A stretch of DNA of 64,000 bases from Cylicocyclus nassatus (lineage: Eukaryota; Nematoda; Chromadorea; Rhabditida; Strongylidae): NCBI GenBank assembly GCA_958299035.1, contig CATQJL010000001.1, positions 79,071,594 through 79,135,593 of the forward strand. The letters run 5' to 3'. This document shows, piece after piece, positions 55,201 through 64,000 of the stretch (position 1 is the stretch's first letter; each line of letters starts with the position of its first letter). A program made the position numbers and the translations under genes. The notes beneath the pieces were generated by a model. It had not been told where the DNA came from, searched no databases, and saw only the letters and a program-made list of their open reading frames with translations.

Positions 55201-58200
55201 AGGTTCAAATTTTGGCTAGATTATCAAAAAATGTTGAGTTGGATATTCTCTGATTCAATATTGCGATGAGTAGCAAGTCCAGAGTTTGAAATACCCTCGC
55301 ACTTTGGAAGCACACTCAGGCTGGAATTTTTTTTTCGAGTGTGAGAAAGCCACTGCGTTCTAAGGATCCCCGCAAAATGTAGGAGGAAAAAGAAATTTTC
55401 GCGCGTATATCACTCGATCGCTATCAGGCCAAAACTTTGGTCAAAACTGCGCGCCAACGCAAAGGGTTTGCGCTGCATTTGCGCGCCCTGTAGCAGCCCG
55501 GTATATGAAAGAAATTGAGAGAACAGACAGATCTTGACGCCACCACCTCTAGCAACTCGCAGACGTGAGTCACAACTGTGGCGTTCGAAGCGCATTATGT
55601 CGGTTGTGCCAGTTCCGGATGAAGACAGGCTATGAACACATAAACGACATTTTTATTATAGTAAGCTGAAACTGTAAAGTGTGGGAATGCAAAAAAAGAT
55701 GGTAGTTGGCAGTTTCGCACTGAATTTCTGTGTAGGAAATTGGGGGAGGGGGAGGGGAGAGCACAGTTGGGCTCAAACCCGGAAAAAACCAGGATTTGTG
55801 ATACATTGACTTTGTTAGCCTTTGGGATACTTACATGTCTAAAAATTCCGCCTCTTACTTTGCTACAAATCTTCAAATATCTTAACTTTGAGTCACATCC
55901 CACTTCACACACACGGCCTAATAATACCTAATAATCGATTATTCGATTATTCGAAAAAGAATTTAAGCATTCCAAAGTATAGTATGAATTCTCTATGCAA
56001 TGGCGGTCCCAAGACTTCTGTTTGGGAGGGGGTGAGAGGGGAGAGGAAAGACAAAAAATTCTTTGATAAAGGTGTGTGAAGTTAGCCGCTCTCATTCCGC
56101 AAAAAAACCTTGAGATCCTTCCCATATAGCAGACCCATAATCAGAAACTCCAAAAAAGGCGTGGCTACGGCCACGCTTCCGAGAAATCTTTTTACAAGGT
56201 TTTCTTGAATGAAAAGTAAAAGTTATTTTTATTCTTTGCGAGCATAAAGAATCACACAACTTTACGAGTGATGTAACTTCCAACTACTTTGCGACCCTTT
56301 CGCCTCCCCCCTGCCCCCATCCCTCTTCCCTCGTACCTTCCGAAATACAGCGAGGCGGCTGAGCGGCTTGCTTAGGAAATAAAAAAAAGGCGTCCTGTAC
56401 TCGTGAAATCAGTATACCTAGAATATTTCGGCATTTAAAGAAGTGATCTTAATTTTTCTTTATGAATGTGAGCGTTTTCGTTTAAAAAAAATTTTAACTG
56501 TCATTTTCGTTTTCAAAAATTCATAATTGTTTCCATAAAATGTTGCAAAACTTCAAGACATATGGCTTGATAAAATTATCAGACAGAAAGTTGAAATTTG
56601 ACAACTATTGTCTAACCAGCAAGTATAGTGAGCATATTGCTAAGAAATTAATCTCATGTCAGCAAAAACTTCGGGAAAGGCAGCAATCAACAGTCTTCGT
56701 TCTCTTTACCACTATATAAATACTACGACGATTATTATTGTTAGTTGTACAGAAAGATAAATTAAACTGATTATAGACTTTGTAACCACTCACATGGCAG
56801 AATCGTACAGCATGCTTGAAAAATGTTAACTTGACTTGCATTCACTACTAAAACTGGCATTTGAAGCTGACAACCTAGAATGTGAAGTGTAGTATCATGT
56901 AATCACGTGCTAAAGTCACCGAACTGTGAAAAAATTTTGTTTTAGTAAAAGTGCGGATGTCAAAAAAAAATTGGCAAAAACAAGCACATTGATGGGTGGA
57001 CACGTGATACTCTTATTGTTTGAGCATGCTTAACAACTAGAACTGGGCAACATTTGTCTCCTTCTGTCCAGTACAACAACACAAGGCTTTCGTAATCTAT
57101 GCTCAAAGTACATGTCGACAACTTCAGTGCTGAGTAGGTTACCGAAGATGTGTGATGAACGCTCCTCTAGATTAGATAAAAAATTGCGACATTGGATTGC
57201 AGGAGATACAGGGTGCCGAGCGGTCTACAGTCAAGCTTCGTTTAACAAAGCCTTATATGCCATTCGTCGTCCAGACTTAATAGCAAAACACTTATGCATT
57301 CCTATTTAAATGAATGGAAAGTGAAAAGTATTGGAACAACTGGCTGAAAGCTGCTTTCCCACGACTTATGACGGTATAAATGGCTTTCATTTAGTTGCAT
57401 GTGCGTGGCAAACAAGCTTTTGTTTCTGTTCGTTATGATGACACCCGGAGAAGCTGTATTGTCATATTCGGAGAATGCATAATTTTTCTGAAGCCTTAGC
57501 ACTGATAAGTGAGTATTGAGCGAAGCATCGAACATAAAAACACCGTTAACGAGTTCTTGCATACAATTCACACGATTTTATAATACTAGCATTCGTCCTC
57601 TCTGCTTTCCCGAACATAATGACTTTACATGCTATTTGTTTTTATAGATTTCTATCCTTCTTTTCCATTCTAAGCCATTTTATCTTTCTAAAAAGTAAAG
57701 TTCTTTTTGATTCACATGGTTCTACGCATTGCGAGCAAGTCTTCAAAAAGGAGAGTATTAGAGAAAAAGTTCGAATGGGCTACGGTTGTGCATCATCACT
57801 GATTGGCACAATTTCGTTCCATTTATTTTCATTTTTTTAACAGAGAAAGCAGTAAGGCCGTTCGCTGCTGTTTTGCGATGGGTGCCATTGAAAAGATAGA
57901 CAACAAGCTTCTTGGCACGGGTTCTCATATATCATGGTTCAAGGTCAGGATACCGCATTATGTAGTTGATTTCTCATCCGAGAAAACACCAACACAATCC
58001 AGAACGTGAAAGTCCAGAACACATCATTGTTAACGCTAAATTATAGTGATAATTGAGGACTGGAGCCATTGACAATTAAGAGAAAATTGCACTACAAACG
58101 TATAAAAAACTTTTTTTTTTGAAGGAGTGTATTCCAGACGCAACAGGTCGTTTCATGAGCTCGTAAGATTCTGTAGGCCAACACAACAGTTTCTAGCAAA

Positions 58201-61118
58201 AATCAGCCAATAACGGCAGTATGGCGATGGACGTTTTGCCACTTCTGTCAAACTTTAGATCTTATTTTCCCAAACGACACCGCGCTTGCTCCCGAAAAAG
58301 CCTTAAAAGCGCCCTGATACTCATCAAAATCAAGCATCATTGTAAGGTTTGCGAGAGATATTTCACAACAAACGATAATCTAAAAGAGCGAGAACTAAGG
58401 AGTAGTATACTAGAGTACCTTTCAGATAGGTCTTGCAAAACAAGATGACGTTTACCGTCTCGAATCAAGATTGTCATGCGAAAAAGTTCACTATGCCCAT
58501 TATACTATTGGGCTTTCTGCACTATGAACTCGTTCAAGACGACCATACTTCGATACATAGATTCATGTACTCTGGTGATCTTCACTTTGAACGACACAAA
58601 AGAACAACCTTTACTAAAAAGCAGATATCATCTGGGGCTGGCTTCCCCCAGTTGCTAAATCATAATTATATTATTGATATGATTGAAGTGCGTATAGTAA
58701 TTAATATCTCCGATATATCCCAGCAGGACAGAGAAATTGAGTTCTCAAAGGCTTCTTTGTGCTACGAGGTTTTTGTGTACATTTCCATAGTATTCAGGAC
58801 AACGTTCTTTTAACTGACCGCTTTTTAGACTACGATTGAATTCCAAATACTCACAAGAGCCATCAAGAAACTGCGCTTAACTCTAGCGCAGAGAATTGTA
58901 AACAAAAGTGCTGGCTTATCTCGTTAAAAAGTGTTTTTCAAGGCTAGCGACGTTGTGAACGCTCTAGTCGTGTCATGACGATCAGAATGAGTATAATGTT
59001 GCAAGGTTTTGTTGAGACCCAGCTGAAATCTACGACCAGAGCGAGCCAAATGTTCCGTCGGCTGGTCTTTGTCTTCTACTCATCTGCGTCTCTGTGCGTT
59101 GCGCGCTACCTCGCTACCTCAAACGCGGGGTGCGGGGTATTTGGCTCTGGCTTTGGCTTTGACACGAACTAATATGTAAGGTGTTATCATGATTTTATAG
59201 CGGACTTTCCATGCACAGCACTTGCTATTGTCGTTCAAGTGCTCATTTCCTCATCTATACCGTTTCTATCTTTATTTGAGCACAGTTACTCTTATTTATT
59301 CCTATTCTAAAATGTTGTCGAATCCAACGAGACAAGACGAAAATTATTATTCCAAAAAAGTGCGACAATAACAAGATAAAAATTTTAGCGATTGCAGGAA
59401 AACTACCCATTATCTCACCATACACGTTTACTTTAACTTTCCAGCTTTTTGAAAAAACGTTGCCCATCATAACCGTCACTCAGACCCGGAAGCTCCAAAC
59501 ACATGTTCCTTTCACTGTAAGCAATTAATTCAGCTTTAAGCATCAGTTCGCATTGGAAAAAAGGCGTCCGCTTTCAGCATTAATTCAACAGCAGCTTGAA
59601 TAGTGTCTTACTTTGCAAATCAATGCGGAATGCGTTTATCAGAGGCGAAGAAACCTTCGTCTTACTCAATAAATTGTTTTTGCCAATCGAGCTAGCGACA
59701 AATTATCAGTGCTGCTTATTTGGAAAACTATCTCAGTGGCTAAAAATAGAAGCCGACTGCAGAAACATTATGCACAGAAGGTGCCAACTTGAATCGTTAT
59801 ATCTGTTGAAAATGTCACTGGGACTAATTAAACGGTAAAAGCTGGAATATTTTTGAGCAAAAAAGTTATTACATAGCTAAATGGTAGCTTGTAATCCTAG
59901 TATCTTTAGTTCCCAAGGATATCTTTGAAGAAAAAAATTGCATTGTAATGTCTCGACAGAAAAAGGATTGAATTGAAATAGTTGTAGCTAAAGTGACATA
60001 CTGATTTGTTGTGCACAAAAGCGATGGTATTGTTTCTAGATGATGAGCTGTTATCTACGCTTGGGTGTCCTCTTGGAGCTAGTAAGGTTTACGAAAATTT
60101 ATTGAAAATTGGTGCACAATTCTTGATTAAGATTTGGCAAACGAAGATATGTTTAGCAATTTACAGGATATAAGCTCGTCATCCCTTACTTTCACCTCCG
60201 TGTCGTTATTGCTCAGTACCCAACTTCCGTTCACACAAAACAGCGATGTACTGTTCTCCGCGTTGGCTTGGATACGAGATTGCGAAGCATTCTAAATTTG
60301 TTAAGAATTACGCACTCCTCTGAAAGGTGTTATGCAAGTGGAAATGATGGAAAAACTTTGTGCGAAAATCGTATTTATTGCGTTTGTGGCATCTATATGT
60401 CTGCTGGATTTGGAAAAATTCAGCAAAATAGAAAATTAGCGAAACCTTACCATAGTAAGAGTTTTTGGTTCGCTTCTATGATCCAGTAAGATGCTTGAAG
60501 TGCAACAAAAACATAATTTGAAAAAAAAGACGAAAAAAGCTTCGAGTAAGATCGAGTTCGTTTTTGCATTTATATAACAGACGTGACACTTGTTCATACA
60601 ATGCAAAATTACTTTTGAAGCGATTCAATACATCGCCGTCGATCTGTTGTCAAAAGAATGGTTTTTGCTTTTCCGCTGCTTACCTAAGTTCTAATGACAA
60701 TGATATTCGATAAAGAGTGGAAAACACTTTTTGAGTTTTCAATTTCAGGCCAAAGGCGCTCATACTGCCGTGCACTTTAAGCTTTCTTTTTAATAGAGAT
60801 TTTTAATTAACAAGCAGTTCCCAGTCGGCTAGATTTTGTCCAGAAAACTTAGAAAGTTTATAAAAGGCATATTACACGTTTAGCCACCATGTCATCTGAT
60901 TATGTATAAATCACAAACCTCATTACTTTTTGAGATGACGACATTATCTTTCATTCCGCAATCCAGCCTCGATGTGCAGTCAGAAGATGATTTATCACAA
61001 TTAGGGCATATCTGTTCTAAGGAAGGACACGAGCTGGCACATTTTGATTGTTTCTCCTCATGTTCTTCTCAACGTCTTGCATAAGATTATCGATATTTTT
61101 CAGAATTTGCTTTTTTAC
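55201..61118. other. 5.9 kb without a recognisable gene
   Basis: The longest stretch in the window without a named element. Small ORFs (for example 57112-57309, 58221-58448, 58433-58813, 59596-59838, 60268-60489, all plus) have no known domains. A small TTCGAAT-type remnant lies at 55931-55960, and G/C-rich homopolymer runs at 55740-55760, 56025-56045 and 56295-56330. If a host gene exists here its exons are short and I cannot recognise them. Confidence 0.45.
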
Positions 61119-61243
61119 CTTTGCTAACGCAAAGCATGCCTTGCACTTCATGAGAATGTTTGCCGTCATCATAGATCCAAACTTCATCGCAGTAAATGTC
61201 CTGCGGATAGACAATCATACTCCTACCCGATTTCAGTTGCACC
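61119..61243 (-). CDS. Candidate exon of a cysteine-rich protein
   Basis: On the minus strand a possible acceptor (TTTCCTGCAG) at 61244 and donor (GTAAAAAAG) at 61118 bracket an open frame reading VQLKSGRSMIVYPQDIYCDE then VWIYDDGKHSHEVQGMLCVSK. The DIxC...WxY...(about 12)...C spacing parallels the exon at 61952-62092 (DIQC...WRYY...VVC). Downstream on the same strand another frame (to about 60960) is cysteine-rich (SCPSLEQICPNCDKSSSDC). Splice phases are not proven. An alternative minus frame gives a saposin-like MKCKACFALAK peptide; I consider it less likely. Confidence 0.4.
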
Positions 61244-61329
61244 CTGCAGGAAAGGCTTTTGTTTATATGAATCTACCATATTGGCAGTATCCTTTGTAAA
61301 ATGTCTGAGCTTTCACTAAGACTGATATA

Positions 61330-61620
61330 ACCTAATGAGCTCGCGCCGTTCCTTGACTTATCCGGGTTTGACCTACTACCTCCGAGTCAGGAAGGCTAAC
61401 TCACTCAGTCATTGCGTGTCACTCGGTGGTGGGTAGTTTTCAACTCAAATTTGAGCTGAGCTGTTCCACCTAGCTGTCGTTTCATACAATTTTTTGTCTT
61501 TTTCCTGCAAGATGCGAAGGCGTTTGGGCGAGGGGATCTTATAAGCTACTCACTTACAGGCTCTGACGAAGGCAAGTTGGCCGAAACGTTAACCTAATAA
61601 AGGTTATAACGGTCTTGATG
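61330..61620 (+). mobile_element. Possible Penelope-like 3'/pLTR fragment
   Basis: A GC-richer stretch with no ORF, ending in a hammerhead-like motif of the kind found at Penelope-like element termini. It starts around CTCGCGCCGTTCC. No reverse transcriptase adjoins it, and its sequence is unlike the 52.8 kb element, so it would be a different family. Inference only. Confidence 0.35.
61563..61614 (+). ncRNA. Hammerhead ribozyme-like motif
   Basis: The words occur in the correct type I order: CTGACGA (61563-61569), a short GGC...GCC stem II (61571-61582), GAAA (61583-61586), stem III CGTTAACC...GGTTATAACG (61587-61611, CGTTA/TAACG plus ACC/GGT), and the cleavage triplet GTC (61612-61614). The CTGANGAAGGC...GCCGAAACG layout is a form I recall from Penelope-like retroelements. 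Stem II has an extra A at its base, and I could not pair a stem I between the sequence before CTGACGA and after GTC, so the copy may be inactive. Confidence 0.55.
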
Positions 61621-61951
61621 AAGGCTCATACATTTGACAAAGGCTTTTGTTTCTATTGTGGTGAGGATACACGATGAAGACTTACGCTAGAGATGAATAT
61701 GGACACTCCACAACCAGATCCTTGCAGCCATATGCGTCTTTCAAAGACTTCAAAAACGGAGCTGAGCAATTGTTTTCGGACGGACAAAGATCAAATTCAG
61801 TGTAGTTCTTAAGTGAAGAGCATGAATAGCAGCTGGACTGAATCTCAGCTTCGCGGGCTTTCCCTAAAGAAAATTCGAGAAAAGCGCTAAATCTTTAGTG
61901 GTTTGGTTCAAATTCGCCATCCGTTATCAGCAACAATTAGAATTAACTTAC

Positions 61952-62092
61952 TTGGGTTTGGGTTACTTGTGATTGCAACCTCATAACAGACGACGTTACG
62001 CAATATTTTGTCAAATGCTCGCTGGCCATAGTAACGCCATTCGCCATTGACGCACTGGATATCCGCGAGCTGACGAAAGTCACGCACCCTTA
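61952..62092 (-). CDS. Candidate exon of a cysteine-rich (WRYYG) protein
   Basis: Minus strand, acceptor CAATTTTAG and donor GTAAGTTAAT give an exon of 141 bp that starts and ends in the same phase (1-1), the class used for domain insertion. The peptide reads VRVRDFRQLADIQCVNGEWR, YYGQRAFDKILRN, then VVCYEVAITSNPNP. It is homologous to the exon at 24758-24888 on the same strand 37 kb away. Symmetric phase, good splice sites and conservation between two loci support a real gene family, probably extracellular. C6-like identity is only a suggestion. Confidence 0.6.
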
Positions 62093-63142
62093 CTAAAATT
62101 GCGTAAGTTTTTATCAGCACAAATTTTCAAATTCAACTCAAATATGCACTGAAGCTAAGGATAGGCATTCTCAGAAAAGCAGATTGCTCAATGCAACTCG
62201 ATTTTTCTTCCTTTGTTGGATACAGTTTTCTTCACAACTTTGTTCTTTCTTATCCCATTTTTTTTCTATAGTTGAGTTAAGCAACGTTTAGAAGTTAGTG
62301 ATACGATTTGCATGAGAATGTCTTAAATCGTAAATCGTAGATACAGAACACCCACATATAATGTTTGTTCCTTCAGAAAATTGCATGGATTACTTCAAGA
62401 GTATCAGTGGAACAATGTGTTTTGAGGCCGAATAATACAAAAATTCTTCAGCTTAATTTTCCTTTTTCAATTTCAATGAATTTTTTCTAATTTCAACACG
62501 CAATGCTTCGTAGAAACTGTTACAGCAGAGAAGTTAAAGTGTTTCTAGGTCTTTCAGAAGCAGCTTTGACAGCATTGACTTACAACGATTACATGTGGTC
62601 TTTATCCTTGCTCTTTGACTAGATATAACATGAGCGCATCAAGTAGGTTGATGCAAAATGCCCTTCTGTCGTATTTGGAAAGTTAACGATTACCATTTTT
62701 TGCCTTATTATGAACTCCATTCAATCATGGCATTACTTCCATTTGCTTTTGTGATTGTTTTGCCTACTTTAAAAAACTGAATCCTTCTTTTTCCGTCTAT
62801 GTTATAAAGGTTCTTACATGCTGCTACTCGGGTGTAAAGGATGGCAGAACATTGTCATACAAGCTAAGATTTCCATTATCTCGTCTAATTCCTTGGGGAT
62901 TTCGAAGGGAAGGAGGGGAAAGTGACCGCTTGTTTTTGAAGTCGTTTATCTTAAGTAGGTAAAAACGTAGTAAATGTCTAGAGGACCTATTACACTACTA
63001 AGGATGTTTCTGCAAAACATATGGATTGTGCAGGTAGTGATTTTTTCGACGAATCTCAGCTGGCGAAGAGCGCTTTCAAAAATTCCGATGTCCTGAGATT
63101 TCTTTAATTTGCACTATAAGCATGTCTAACAGTGCCATAATA
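62093..63142. other. No recognisable feature
   Basis: About 1 kb upstream of the 61952-62092 exon on its strand; further exons of that gene might lie here, but none is visible. TA at 63141-63142 is the target of the next element. Confidence 0.5.
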
Positions 63143-63921
63143 CAGGGTGTCCCAAAAGTATGTATACACTACTTGATGGTTAATAACCCTCTTGCTTTGA
63201 CACCTTTTGGCCATTGCTGCAGGATTACGTTAGGAACTTCAAGAAGGGACTTGAGCTAGTAAGGTCCCTATTTCGCCTCGTAAAGCAAGCCAAACAATCT
63301 AAAAACTCTTGAACTATGTTAATTATAATCGCTAAAACCAAAAATGAACGTTGCATTTTATCACAATGCTTCCTTAATAACTCATGCCAGGTAAACCGCG
63401 ATAGTTGCCTAAACTTTGTTTCCTCAGACTGCGATTACACCACCTGAAAAGTCTTACAAAATCTTAAAAATTTGAGTAATGAAATTAGCGCGCACAAAAT
63501 CTTTCATACACTTCTCAGATTTTTTGGAATTTTTTTAAAGACAACTGATCCACAGTGACGCCACAAGCCAAAAGTCCTGCCGTAATCCTACAGTAATGAA
63601 GAGAGATGGTGGTTCGTTTTTTAAAGACAACTGATCCACAGTGACGCCACAAGCCAAAAGTCCTGCCGTAATCCTACAGTAATGAAGAGAGATGGTGGTT
63701 CGTTTTTTAAAGACAACTGATCCACAGTGACGCCACAAGCCAAAAGTCCTGCCGTAATCCTACAGTAATGAAGAGAGATGGTGGTTCGCTCAAAAATGCA
63801 AATCTAAGTTGAAGCCAGCTCTACAAAATGGTACCTAGGAACAGGCAAAATACTTTCTGGGAAGAAAAATATTGACGACCAAACAGTGTATACATACAGT
63901 TTGTAGTTTTGGGACACCCTG
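63143..63921. mobile_element. Tc1/mariner-type element with inner triplication
   Basis: Flanked by TA (63141-63142, 63922-63923). Ends: CAGGGTGTCCCAAAAGTATG and inverted CAGGGTGTCCCAAAACTACA, with GTATACA near both. 779 bp, no transposase ORF. Same family as 34091-34754, with shared interior blocks. It contains an 86 bp unit present three times (63541-63798). Confidence 0.92.
63541..63798 (+). repeat. 86 bp unit in three near-identical tandem copies
   Basis: Units start at 63541, 63627 and 63713 (ACAACTGATCCACAGTGACG...). Copies are identical by eye except at the very end of the last one. The related element at 34091 has a single diverged unit. 86 is not a multiple of three, so the triplication would break any reading frame. 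The identity shows a very recent expansion. Confidence 0.95.
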
Positions 63922-63923
63922 TA

Positions 63924-64000
63924 AATCTACAATCTTGCTGCTTTTAAGTTTATAAAAAAATAAATGGCTTTAGCGAGGTAATCCCCTGAGGATCCCCTGA
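63924..64000. other. Window edge
   Basis: No feature visible in the last 77 bases beyond a short direct repeat of GATCCCCTGA-like words. Confidence 0.6.

Noticed and set aside
58221..58813. Possible zinc-finger or THAP pieces (CKVCERYFT, GDLHFERHK)
   Set aside because: Cysteine and histidine spacing does not complete either domain and the pieces lie in different frames without splice signals.

Overview
This looks like AT-rich, repeat-dominated, non-coding DNA from an invertebrate animal. I infer a nematode, probably of the strongylid/rhabditid type. The inference rests on an RTE-type LINE, on palindromic mariner-derived MITEs with TTAGGTCGTCCCGAAAG-like ends, on hAT and Helitron-like remnants, and on short cysteine-rich exons flanked by TTTTAG and GTAAGT splice signals. 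Nothing is bacterial: there are no operons, ribosome binding sites, rRNA or long host ORFs. I recognise no complete host gene. Almost every long ORF is either a satellite artefact or part of a transposon.

Layout. 1-5640 is a ~175 bp tandem satellite with higher-order structure (3-mer and 6-mer blocks, then 2-mer blocks at the right edge), fading into diverged sequence by ~5860. 6.0-7.7 kb has a Helitron-like 3' end and a fold-back element with ~450 bp arms. 10.8-19.4 kb is a large, young inverted duplication (two ~1.92 kb arms about 2-3% diverged, 4.76 kb spacer) whose inner breakpoints coincide exactly with the end of a 1.01 kb MITE. 16-21 kb holds a dispersed family rich in CGACATTCC-like short repeats.

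25.35-28.78 kb and 35.49-38.44 kb are two direct copies of one hAT transposon, each with recognisable 8 bp target duplications, dead transposase and different nested MITEs. Between them lie an internally deleted mariner, a Ty3/Gypsy integrase relic and a Tc1-like element. 38.7-42.8 kb is a diverged tandem segmental duplication carrying a cysteine-rich exon, intact in one copy and broken in the other. 45.8-47.0 kb is a truncated RTE LINE on the minus strand. 47.4-50.2 kb has three palindromic MITEs in a row. 50.51-51.33 kb is a solo LTR with perfect 5 bp target duplication.

The most notable item is at 52.77-55.2 kb: a very AT-rich Penelope-like retroelement with an uninterrupted reverse transcriptase ORF (about 628 codons, all catalytic motifs present, no endonuclease in the preserved part), followed by a strongly structured tail with hammerhead-like core motifs. 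A second, more canonical hammerhead-like motif lies at 61563-61614, between two minus-strand cysteine-rich exons (61119-61243, 61952-62092) that resemble a third at 24758-24888. These exons are the best evidence for a host gene family. The window ends in a Tc1-like element containing an 86 bp triplication.
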